Shown: positions 57,558 through 64,000 of the stretch, piece by piece
Layout: every line of letters begins with the position of its first letter
How positions within the stretch are numbered: position 1 is the stretch's first letter
Assembly (NCBI RefSeq): GCF_000258175.1
Contig: NZ_JH636049.1
Location: forward strand, 3,015,482-3,079,481
Length of the DNA: 64,000 nt
Source of the DNA: Saccharomonospora xinjiangensis XJ-54
GTDB lineage: Bacteria; Actinomycetota; Actinomycetes; Mycobacteriales; Pseudonocardiaceae
Direction: 5' to 3'
Position numbers and translations under genes: made by a program
Notes under the pieces: generated by a model
The model's database searches: none
Told to the model about the DNA's origin: nothing
Seen by the model: the letters and a program-made list of their open reading frames with translations, nothing else

Positions 57558-58169
57558 TCACACCTGGGCGCTCTCCGCCAGCGAGAACACGCCCCGGCCA
57601 GGTGTGAGCGCGGCGTGCATCCGCACGTCGTGGGGTTCGGCGGGAAGGCGATCGACGAGTTCTGTGTCGCGGATCACTGCGACGAACCTGGTGTGCCGGG
57701 AGGCGAGCACGAGTGAACGGTCGTAATGACCGGCTCCTCTGCCGAGCCGCACACCGACGCGATCGACCGCCAGCGCGGGAACGAGCACGATGTCCGCCTC
57801 GGCCACGGCGTGCGGTCCCAGCCTCGGCCCTGTGGGCTCAAGCAGGAACGCGTACCGCCCCGGCCGCAACGAGGCAGCGTCCGAGTACTCGGCCCAGTCC
57901 AGGGGACTGTGCCCGGTGGGTACGACGGGAAGCAGCACGCGGACGCCCCTGTGGCGCAGGACGTCGAGCAGTTGCGCCGAGCCAGGTTCGGTGCCGAACG
58001 GCACGTAGGCGCACACGGTCGAGGCACTGAGTTCGGCGAGGCCACGGGTGAGGGCCGCTGCCTCAGCGTCACGCTGCTCTCTCGTGATCTCGGCCCGCGC
58101 GGCGTCCACCCGCTTTCTCCACGCGGCCTTGACACTCGCAGGGGGGTTGTCGTTGTCGGTGGGTTTCAC
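57558..58169 (-). CDS. 5-formyltetrahydrofolate cyclo-ligase
   Basis: A 203-residue enzyme: 'KAAWRKRVDAARAEITREQRDAEAAALTRGLAEL' start helix, 'VCAYVPFGTEPGSAQLLDVLRHRGVRVLLPVV', and the ATP/substrate loop 'VGVRLGRGAGHYDRSLVLA' (equivalent of GxGxGYYDR). It converts 5-formyl-THF to 5,10-methenyl-THF using ATP. Divergent from galU by 24 bp, the mycobacterial gene order. Confidence 0.92.
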   Translation of the reverse strand: MKPTDNDNPPASVKAAWRKRVDAARAEITREQRDAEAAALTRGLAELSASTVCAYVPFGTEPGSAQLLDVLRHRGVRVLLPVVPTGHSPLDWAEYSDAASLRPGRYAFLLEPTGPRLGPHAVAEADIVLVPALAVDRVGVRLGRGAGHYDRSLVLASRHTRFVAVIRDTELVDRLPAEPHDVRMHAALTPGRGVFSLAESAQV

Positions 58170-58193
58170 GGGACCAGGCTAGGCTTTGCGGCC

Positions 58194-59096
58194 ATGACGG
58201 GCGCCACGATTGAGACCACGTTCCGGACCGCCATCGTGCCGGCTGCCGGGCTCGGCACGAGATTTCTCCCCACCACGAAGGCCGTTCCGAAGGAGCTGCT
58301 ACCGGTCGTTGACACCCCGGGGATCGAGATCGTCGCGAGCGAGGCCGCCAAGGCGGGGGCACGGCGCATGGTGATCGTCACCTCCCCCGAGAAGAAGTCG
58401 GTTGCCGACTACTTCTCCGGCAAGCCCGAACTGGAGGCAGCGCTGGAGCGTAAGGGCAAGACGGAGTTGCTGGAGAAGGTGCGGAGGGCACCGGCGCTGC
58501 TGGACGTCGAGGTGGCGATCCAGGAGGAGGCACTCGGCCTGGGCCACGCCGTCGCGCAGGCGGAAAAGAACCTGGACGACTCCGACACGGCCGTCGCGGT
58601 GCTGCTGCCCGACGATCTTGTGCTGCCCGCGGGCGTGCTGTCCAAGATGGCCGAGGTGCGCGCCCGGTACGGCGGCAGCGTCCTGTGCGCCTTCGACATC
58701 CCGAAGGACCAGATCTCGCCCTACGGTGTTTTCGACGTCTCCGACACCGACGACGCCGACGTCAAGCGGGTTCACGGCATGGTGGAGAAACCTGCCCCTG
58801 AGGCTGCGCCGTCCACTTTCGCAGCGGCGGGCCGCTACCTGCTCGACCGCGCGATCTTCGACGCGCTCAAGCGCATCGAGCCCGGCTCCGGCGGGGAACT
58901 CCAGCTGACCGACGCCGTCGCGTTGCTGATCTCCGAAGGGCACCCTGTGCATGTCGTCGTGCACCACGGAGGGCGGCACGACCTCGGCAACCCAGGCGGC
59001 TTCCTGCGCGCGGCCGTCGATTTCGCCCTCGACAATCCCGACTACGGCCCCTCCCTGCGTGAGTGGCTGATCGAACGGATCGGTACCGCCGGCTGA
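58194..59096 (+). CDS. galU: UTP-glucose-1-phosphate uridylyltransferase
   Basis: A 300-residue GalU; ATG 58194. Nucleotide motif 'AIVPAAGLGTRFLPTTKAVPKELLPVVDTP', 'FVVTSPEKKSVADYF'-like text ('IVTSPEKKSVADYF'), 'AVLLPDDLVLP', 'VHGMVEKPAPEAAPS', and 'GGRHDLGNPGGFLRAAVDFAL'. It makes UDP-glucose for the cell wall, polysaccharides and galactose metabolism. TGATG overlap with the next gene; the galU-moeA/glp-rimJ-glpR order is conserved in actinobacteria. Confidence 0.95.
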   Translation: MTGATIETTFRTAIVPAAGLGTRFLPTTKAVPKELLPVVDTPGIEIVASEAAKAGARRMVIVTSPEKKSVADYFSGKPELEAALERKGKTELLEKVRRAPALLDVEVAIQEEALGLGHAVAQAEKNLDDSDTAVAVLLPDDLVLPAGVLSKMAEVRARYGGSVLCAFDIPKDQISPYGVFDVSDTDDADVKRVHGMVEKPAPEAAPSTFAAAGRYLLDRAIFDALKRIEPGSGGELQLTDAVALLISEGHPVHVVVHHGGRHDLGNPGGFLRAAVDFALDNPDYGPSLREWLIERIGTAG

Positions 59097-60364
59097 TGAG
59101 TGAGACCGAATCGACCGTCGTCACGCACCCGAGAGCCGAGCTGCGGTCGGTCGAGGACCATCTCGCACTGCTGTTGAAGGCAGCGGTGCGTCCCCGTCCT
59201 GTTCGGGTGGCGATCTCCGAGGCGCAGGGCTTGCTCTGCGCCGAGGAGGTCGTCGCCGATCAGGCACTGCCTGGTTTCGACCAGGCCGCCGTCGATGGTT
59301 ACGCCGTGCGCAGCGTCGATGTCCGCACGGCCAACGAGGAGCCCGTCGAGATGCCGGTGGTCGGCGAGATTCCGGCCGGGTCACGGCAGCCGAGGCGCCT
59401 CCAGCCAGGCCAGGCCGTGCGGGTGGCCACCGGCGCACCGCTTCCCACGCTCGCGGATGCCGTCGTGCCGGGCTCCTACACCGACGGTGGGGCTGCGAAG
59501 GTGACGGTGCGCAAGGCTGTTCCCTCGCACGGATACGTCCGCAGGACGGGGGAAGACGTCCAGACCGGCGACGTCGCCGTGCGCAAGGGCGACACGATCG
59601 GGGCCGCGCAGGTGGGTCTGCTGGCCGCTGTGGGCCGTTCGAAGGTGCTCGTGCATCCCCGGCCGAGAGTGTCGATCATTTCCGTCGGCGACGAACTGGT
59701 GGACATCGACCGCACGCCTGCCGTCGGCCAGGTCTACGACGTGAACTCGTACGCGCTCGCCGCAGCCGCCAGGGACGCGGGCGCGGAGGTGAGCCGGGTC
59801 GGCATCGTCCCCCTCGACCCGAGGAGGCTGCGGGAGACGGTGGAGGGCAGGCTGCTGATGTCCGAGGTGATCGTCGTGGCGGGGGGCGCAGGCGGCGGTA
59901 TCGGCGACGAGGTGCAGGCCGCTCTCTCCGACCTCGGCGACATCGACACGACGCGGGTCGCCATGCACCCTGGTTCGACGCAGGCGTTCGGCAGACTCGG
60001 CCCCGATGCGGTGCCCACCTTCCTGATCCCGGGCAACCCGATGAGCGCGCTCGTGGTGTTCGAGGTGATGGTGCGTCCGCTGATCCGCGCTGCCCGCGGC
60101 ACCCGGCATCCTCACCGGAGGACGGTGGAGGCGCGGCTGCTGTCGCCCGTCACCTCGACGAAGGGGCGCCGTGGCTACCTGCGCGGGCAGTTGCTGCGTG
60201 ACGAGAGCAACGGCGAGTATCTGGTTCAACCACTCGGAACAGGCGGCTCCCACCTCCTCACCTCGCTCGCCGAGGCCAACTGTCTGATCAATGTGGACGA
60301 AGACCTGACGGACGTCGCCGCGGGGGAGCAGGTCAAGGTGGCCTTCCTCGCGCCACGCGCATAG
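59096..60364 (+). CDS. MoeA-family protein, probable Glp (gephyrin-like cell-division protein)
   Basis: A 422-residue MoeA fold: N-domain 'SVEDHLALLLKAAVRPRPVRVAISEAQGLLCAEEVVADQALPGFDQAAVDGYAV', 'ATGAPLPTLADAVVPGS', MoCF core 'RPRVSIISVGDELVDID' and 'GGAGGGIGDEVQAALSDLG', C-domain to the end. MoeA classically inserts Mo into molybdopterin. The homologue between galU and the SepX/GlpR gene in Corynebacterium (Glp) is reported to bind FtsZ, so a division role is likelier here than Moco synthesis alone. Both functions remain possible. Confidence 0.88.
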   Translation: MSETESTVVTHPRAELRSVEDHLALLLKAAVRPRPVRVAISEAQGLLCAEEVVADQALPGFDQAAVDGYAVRSVDVRTANEEPVEMPVVGEIPAGSRQPRRLQPGQAVRVATGAPLPTLADAVVPGSYTDGGAAKVTVRKAVPSHGYVRRTGEDVQTGDVAVRKGDTIGAAQVGLLAAVGRSKVLVHPRPRVSIISVGDELVDIDRTPAVGQVYDVNSYALAAAARDAGAEVSRVGIVPLDPRRLRETVEGRLLMSEVIVVAGGAGGGIGDEVQAALSDLGDIDTTRVAMHPGSTQAFGRLGPDAVPTFLIPGNPMSALVVFEVMVRPLIRAARGTRHPHRRTVEARLLSPVTSTKGRRGYLRGQLLRDESNGEYLVQPLGTGGSHLLTSLAEANCLINVDEDLTDVAAGEQVKVAFLAPRA

Positions 60365-60376
60365 CCGGAAGCGGTC

Positions 60377-61054
60377 ATGTCCACCGGGTACGGCACGCCG
60401 TATGTGGCCGAGCCTCAACGCCCCGGCTGGCCCGCGAAGGCGGGGCCGCTGATGGTCCCGTCCGGCACCGTCCGGCTACGGCCGCTGCGGCTTCGGGACG
60501 CCAGCGAATGGAGCCGTCTGCGACTCCGGGACCGCGAGTACCTCGAACGCTGGGAGCCCGCCCAGCCCGGCACGTGGCGTGAGCGCAACGCCGTCGCCGC
60601 GTGGCCGTCCCAGTGGTCCGCGTTGCGGCGCCTTGCCCGGCGTGGTCAGTGTTTCCCCTTCGCGATCACTGTGGACGATGTGTTCGCGGGGCAGCTCACG
60701 ATCGGCAACGTGATCAGGGCCGCGCTGCGCTCCGCGTGGATCGGCTACTGGGTGGCCTCCACGGTCGCCGGAGGGGGTGTGGCGACGGCGGCGGTGGCGT
60801 TGGCCACCGATCACGCCTTCAGAGAAGGCGGCCTGCACCGGCTGGAAGCGACGGTCCGGCCGGAGAACGCGGCGAGCCTGCGGGTGCTGGAGAAGGCGGG
60901 CTACCGCGAGGAAGGTCTGTTCCGCCGTTACCTCCAGGTGCAGGGTGAGTGGCGGGATCACCTGTGCTACGCCGTCACGGCGGAGGAGACGGGCGACGGC
61001 GTCGTCTCCCGGCTCGTCGCTACGGGCAAGGTCACCTTGCCTGAGCAGCGTTGA
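60377..61054 (+). CDS. rimJ: GNAT acetyltransferase, RimJ-like
   Basis: A 225-residue RimJ/RimL-type acetyltransferase: 'VPSGTVRLRPLRLRDASEWSRLRLRDREYLERWEPAQP', 'IGYWVASTVAGGGVATAAVALATDHAFREGGLHRLEATVRPENAASLRVLEKAGYREEGL' is motif A-B. RimJ relatives N-acetylate ribosomal or other proteins. Third gene of the galU cluster, as in mycobacteria (Rv0995), 12 bp after the MoeA/Glp gene. The target protein is not known. Confidence 0.88.
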   Translation: MSTGYGTPYVAEPQRPGWPAKAGPLMVPSGTVRLRPLRLRDASEWSRLRLRDREYLERWEPAQPGTWRERNAVAAWPSQWSALRRLARRGQCFPFAITVDDVFAGQLTIGNVIRAALRSAWIGYWVASTVAGGGVATAAVALATDHAFREGGLHRLEATVRPENAASLRVLEKAGYREEGLFRRYLQVQGEWRDHLCYAVTAEETGDGVVSRLVATGKVTLPEQR

Positions 61055-61234
61055 TTTCGCGTGAAGCGAACGTAGGTCAACCAGGTGAGTCGGAAAACCA
61101 TCCGGCGAGCCTCCGCGTTTTCTGTTACTCCTGTGACTAGCGTGGCGAGAGTCGGAGTGAGGGCGGGACAAGGGCCGTGAGGTTCAACGCATCCTTCACG
61201 ACGGCGCGCAGTACAGGTCGGGGGAGGTGACGGA

Positions 61235-62128
61235 GTGCCCAGCTCGTTGATCATCGTGGGGCTCGCTGCGGCATGGCTTGCCGTCCTCGTTCCCATGGTC
61301 GCGCGCAAGCGACAGGTCATAACGCAGACCAACGACGCGGCTCTTGCCGCGCGGGTGGTGCGCAGCGGGAGTGCGCGGCGGACGTCGGGCGGTGAGTCCG
61401 AACAGGGGGCCGTGGACTCGGTGGCCGGCGAGGACGGCGAGGACGGCGAGGACTTCGAGGGCGCGGACGACGGCCTTCGGGATGCCTACGACGGTCCCGA
61501 GTGTTCCGGCGACAGCGACGGCGACGGCGATGCCTACGGTGACGAGGACGATACGTACGAAAAAGACCACCATGACGGGGATGACGACGGCGACGACGGT
61601 GAGATCTCCTCGGAGCGCAACGCGGTGATCGAGCGCCGTGCTGTGCGGCGCTATCGGCCGGGCCGAGGCGGATTCGACCCCGAAGCCGCCGCGCTCGCGG
61701 CCAAGGCGAAGTACGCCTTCCGCCAGCGCGTGGTCGTGATGCTGTTGCTGACGGTGGTGACCACGGCGGTCGTTGCTGGTGTCGTGCTTCCGGTGCTGTG
61801 GTGGGCACACGGCGCTGTTGACGTGGTCCTCGTCGCGTACCTCGTCTACCTGCGCAGGCAGGTCCGTATCGAGGAGGAGATCCGGCAGCGCAGGCTTGCC
61901 AGGCTGAGGGCGGCTTCGCGACGCACGCCTCGTCGTGCGGGCCTGGTCGAGGACGTCGAGGTGGTCGTCAGCGAACCCGGCGACGTAGTGGGGGCCGAGC
62001 GCAAGCCGATGCCGACCACGAGGGTGCGCAGGCAGGCAGTCGTGGTCGATCTCGAGGACGAGGACCCGGCGTTCCACGAACTCGACGACCCGGGGCGCTA
62101 TTCGTACCGGAAGGCCGCGGGGGAATAG
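61235..62128 (+). CDS. SepX/GlpR-like membrane protein of the division machinery
   Basis: A 297-residue protein; GTG 61235 with GGGGGAGG 10 or so nt upstream. N-terminal TM segment 'SSLIIVGLAAAWLAVLVPMVARKRQVI' (residues 2-28), an unusually acidic linker rich in Asp-Gly and Glu (about 60-130), two further TM helices ('VVVMLLLTVVTTAVVAGVVLPVLWW', 'AVDVVLVAYLVYL'), and a basic cytoplasmic tail. The 'PMVARKRQ' opening and position after rimJ match the GlpR/SepX family, reported to interact with Glp and SepF/FtsZ in actinobacteria. Confidence 0.85.
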   Translation: MPSSLIIVGLAAAWLAVLVPMVARKRQVITQTNDAALAARVVRSGSARRTSGGESEQGAVDSVAGEDGEDGEDFEGADDGLRDAYDGPECSGDSDGDGDAYGDEDDTYEKDHHDGDDDGDDGEISSERNAVIERRAVRRYRPGRGGFDPEAAALAAKAKYAFRQRVVVMLLLTVVTTAVVAGVVLPVLWWAHGAVDVVLVAYLVYLRRQVRIEEEIRQRRLARLRAASRRTPRRAGLVEDVEVVVSEPGDVVGAERKPMPTTRVRRQAVVVDLEDEDPAFHELDDPGRYSYRKAAGE

Positions 62129-62185
62129 GGACCCCCTTGCTCGGTGGGTGTGGCCGGGTTGCTATGCTCACCGGGCAATTGAAAA

Positions 62186-62261
62186 GGGGCTGTAGCGCAG
62201 TTGGTAGCGCGTCTCGTTCGCATCGAGAAGGTCAGGGGTTCGATTCCCCTCAGCTCCACCA
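62186..62261 (+). tRNA. tRNA-Ala (anticodon CGC) with encoded CCA
   Basis: A complete cloverleaf: acceptor GGGGCTG/CAGCTCC, D-arm GCGC...GCGC, anticodon stem TCTCG/CGAGA with loop TTCGCAT (anticodon CGC), T-arm AGGGG-TTCGATT-CCCCT. The discriminator is A at 62258 and CCA (62259-62261) is encoded. Decodes GCG. Stands alone after the GlpR-like gene. Confidence 0.95.
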
Positions 62262-62547
62262 GATTCGTGAAGTTTCGATCATTCTGTGAGGCTGTTCCCG
62301 CTGAGGTGGGAGTGGCCTCGTTTCCTTTGTGTGGCGGGGAAGTCCGCCGTTGCGCATGCCCGATCGCGACACGCGCGGCTCTTCGTCGTGGTCGTGGTGT
62401 TCGGTGAGCACGTTTCGGGCTCGAACTCGGCGGGGCGCGCGCTCATCCGACGTTGTCACCCGGATGAGTGCGTTGCGTGGCTGGAGGGTATCCGGTCGGC
62501 GGTGACCGCCGGGCTCAGGCGGTCGGACCCCGAGGAGAGTGATCGAC

Positions 62548-62937
62548 GTGAACTACGGCATCGCCGTGCGGCTACAAGCACCGATGGGCGAGACAGTCGA
62601 GCGGGTACGTGCCGCGCTCGCCGAGCAGGGGTTCGGCGTGCTGACCGAGATCGACGTGCAGGCGACGTTGAAATCGAAGCTGGGCGAGGAGACCGAGCCC
62701 TATCTGATCTTGGGAGCGTGTAACCCGCAACTCGCGCATCGGGCGCTCGGTGTGGACCGCAGGATCGGGATGTTGTTGCCCTGCAACGTCGTGGTGCGGG
62801 CCGACGGTGATTCGACCGTGGTGGAGGCTCTCGACCCGCAGGTGATGGTCACCGTGCCAAAGGAGCCCGGCTTGCAGCCGATCGCTGACGAGGCCCTGCG
62901 GCGACTACGTTCCGCGCTGGAGACGATCGAACGATGA
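62548..62937 (+). CDS. DUF302 family protein
   Basis: A 129-residue protein; I use GTG 62548 (GAGGAG upstream), though GTG 62539 is also in frame. 'YGIAVRLQAPMGETVERVRAALAEQGFGVLTEIDVQATLKSKLG', 'YLILGACNPQLAHRALGVDRRIGMLLPCNVVVRADGD' contains the family's 'GACNP..A..AL' motif. Small alpha-beta proteins of unknown function, sometimes associated with thiol or metal stress. Overlaps or abuts the following SHOCT gene. Confidence 0.88.
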   Translation: MNYGIAVRLQAPMGETVERVRAALAEQGFGVLTEIDVQATLKSKLGEETEPYLILGACNPQLAHRALGVDRRIGMLLPCNVVVRADGDSTVVEALDPQVMVTVPKEPGLQPIADEALRRLRSALETIER

Positions 62938-62981
62938 CGGCGTTCGCGCTGTGCGATCGATGTCACGGAGGTGATGCCGGA

Positions 62982-63191
62982 ATGATGGGCTGTGCGTCCG
63001 CAGGCTGGATCTGGGTGTGGTTCGCGATGATCGTCCTCCTCGTGACCGTCGTCGCTGGCGTCGTCGTGTGGTCGATCTCGAATCGGCGCTCGCCACAGGG
63101 TGGCGACGCGCGGCGGATCCTTGACGAGAGGTTCGCCCGCGGGGAGATCGACGAGGAGGAGTACCGGCGACGGCGCGCGGAGTTGCGTTAG
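62982..63191 (+). CDS. SHOCT-domain membrane protein
   Basis: A 69-residue protein (ATG 62982 with GGAGG upstream; ATG 62934 is also in frame and would overlap the DUF302 stop by 4 nt). One TM helix 'GWIWVWFAMIVLLVTVVAGVVVWSI', then the SHOCT signature 'RRILDERFARGEIDEEEYRRRRAEL'. Such tails mediate oligomerisation. Probably co-transcribed with DUF302, a frequent pairing. Confidence 0.85.
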   Translation: MMGCASAGWIWVWFAMIVLLVTVVAGVVVWSISNRRSPQGGDARRILDERFARGEIDEEEYRRRRAELR

Positions 63192-63201
63192 GCGCCGCCG
63201 G

Positions 63202-64000
63202 TCACGGCATCGGTGGCGTCGAGCGGGTGGGATGCGTCTCGTACATTCGCACGGCGACCGTGATACCGGAGGCGAGACTCAGCGCAGCGGCGGCCCACAC
63301 GGCAGCGCGCAGGTCCACGAGATCGGCGACGACACCGCCGAGGAGCGCACCGGCGGCGTAGCCGCTGTCGCGCCAGAGCCGGTAGACACCGACGGATCGG
63401 GCACGCCAGCTGGGATGGGCGACGTCGCCGATGGCTGCGAGCAGGGTCGGGTAGACCATGGCGGTTCCCGCGCCGAGCAGAACGGTGGCGACCGCCCACG
63501 CGGAGAAGTCGTTGCCGACCGCGATGAGGGCGAGAGCAACGGCCTGGGTGAGCATGCCGGCCGTGATGAGGTGCTTGCGGCCCCACCTGTCGGACAGCGC
63601 CCCCGTGACGAGCTGACCGGCTCCCCAGACGGCGGGATACAGGGCGACGAGGAGCCCCACCCGGTTCACGGGAAGGCCCGCGCCGGAGAACAGCAGGGGG
63701 AACAGCCCCCAGGACAGCCCGAAGTTGAGGTTGTTGACGAGACCGGACTGACTGGCCGACGACAGGGCAGGGTCGGTGAGGGTCGTGCGGGTGAAGACCT
63801 GCCGGTCGGTCAACTCCGGAGCCGCTTCGCCGGTGCCGTCGGCGAACTGTGCCGCTTCGAGGCTGGCGAACTCGCGGGTCTCGCGAACCAAGAGGGTCGA
63901 AAGGGCGAGCGCGAGCACAATGTAGGCGGCGCCGAGCAGGAACGGGGCTGGGCGGAGTCCGTACTGTTCGGCGAGGTAGCCGGCAAGGACCGAGGTGATC
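63202..64000 (-). CDS. MFS transporter (C-terminal two-thirds; 5' end outside window)
   Basis: The frame is open at the window edge and ends at 63202; about 265 residues are visible. It contains hydrophobic helices ('PFLLGAAYIVLALALSTLLV', 'LNFGLSWGLFPLLFSGAGLP', 'VGLLVALYPAVWGAGQLVTGALSDRWGRKHLITAG', 'WAVATVLLGAGTAMVYPTLLAAIGDVAHP', 'YRLWRDSGYAAGALLGGVVAD'). The 'GALSDRWGRKH' loop is the repeated MFS motif A. Relatives are drug or metabolite exporters of the DHA group. Convergent with the SHOCT gene. The substrate cannot be told. Confidence 0.9.
   Translation of the reverse strand, partial: ITSVLAGYLAEQYGLRPAPFLLGAAYIVLALALSTLLVRETREFASLEAAQFADGTGEAAPELTDRQVFTRTTLTDPALSSASQSGLVNNLNFGLSWGLFPLLFSGAGLPVNRVGLLVALYPAVWGAGQLVTGALSDRWGRKHLITAGMLTQAVALALIAVGNDFSAWAVATVLLGAGTAMVYPTLLAAIGDVAHPSWRARSVGVYRLWRDSGYAAGALLGGVVADLVDLRAAVWAAAALSLASGITVAVRMYETHPTRSTPPMP

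Overview
The window is high-GC DNA with GTG and TTG starts, heavy use of 4-nt stop/start overlaps, a DUF574-type methyltransferase, and a gene order matching the mycobacterial mprA-to-Rv0996 region. All of this points to an actinomycete chromosome. A Pseudonocardiaceae-like genus (Saccharomonospora, Prauserella or Amycolatopsis relatives) is my inference from gene content, not something proven here.

Layout. 1-2.6 kb: end of a fatty-acid/CoA unit (acyl-CoA ligase, enoyl-CoA hydratase), then a GNAT, a DtxR/MntR regulator and a VOC protein. 2.8-8.6 kb: a methyltransferase remnant missing its SAM-binding core, a small secreted four-cysteine protein, and two ABC export systems. 8.7-12.8 kb: a PRISE-like reductase with divergent LysR gene, an SDR, a CysQ-like phosphatase and a small secreted protein. 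13.2-20 kb: recQ, a PPOX-type protein, mgtE, a divergent MarR/SDR pair and a secreted M23 peptidase. 20.1-21.5 kb: a DUF574 methyltransferase with a coupled unknown gene. 21.5-24.2 kb: a gene graveyard with a broken LacI gene, RHS polymorphic-toxin remnants, and an intact IS that splits the toxin's probable immunity gene. 24.4-33.3 kb: a macrolide-type glycosyltransferase, a LuxR-type regulator, a secreted C39 peptidase/cutinase pair, and several regulator-enzyme pairs (TetR/RibD-like, MarR/CMD, ArsR/VOC). 33.3-37.4 kb: branched-chain 2-oxoacid dehydrogenase operon (E1alpha-E1beta-E2) with a divergent Lrp/AsnC gene. 37.5-41.1 kb: an IclR-controlled MFS transporter plus GH88 hydrolase.

41.3-46.6 kb looks like a decayed genomic island. 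It carries a tRNA-3'-end-like copy at its left edge, an integrase pseudogene ending just short of an intact tRNA-Arg(CCT) at its right edge, an inverted-repeat-bounded transposon-like unit, and a membrane mannosyltransferase, an ArsR gene and a YbaK gene between.

46.7-62.3 kb is envelope-stress and cell-surface core: an orphan NarL regulator, mprA-mprB, a deoR-galT insertion, the HtrA-like protease pepD, an ECF sigma factor with a candidate anti-sigma, a MoaB/Mog protein, a SAF protein, an FmdB/Ruc zinc-ribbon protein, 5-formyl-THF cyclo-ligase, galU, a MoeA/Glp protein, rimJ, a SepX/GlpR-like membrane protein and tRNA-Ala(CGC). 62.5-64 kb: DUF302, SHOCT and a truncated MFS gene.

The items most worth a second look are: the IS-split immunity gene (reading frame exactly restored on removing the IS and one 3-bp target copy); a 29-codon segment present twice, about 9.5 kb apart on opposite strands, with frame-preserving divergence; the 781-bp inverted-repeat unit that fuses an IS701-like strand to an unknown ORF; the island bounded by tRNA-Arg-like repeats; and the four-Cys secreted protein with its own ABC transporter next to a crippled FxLD-type methyltransferase.
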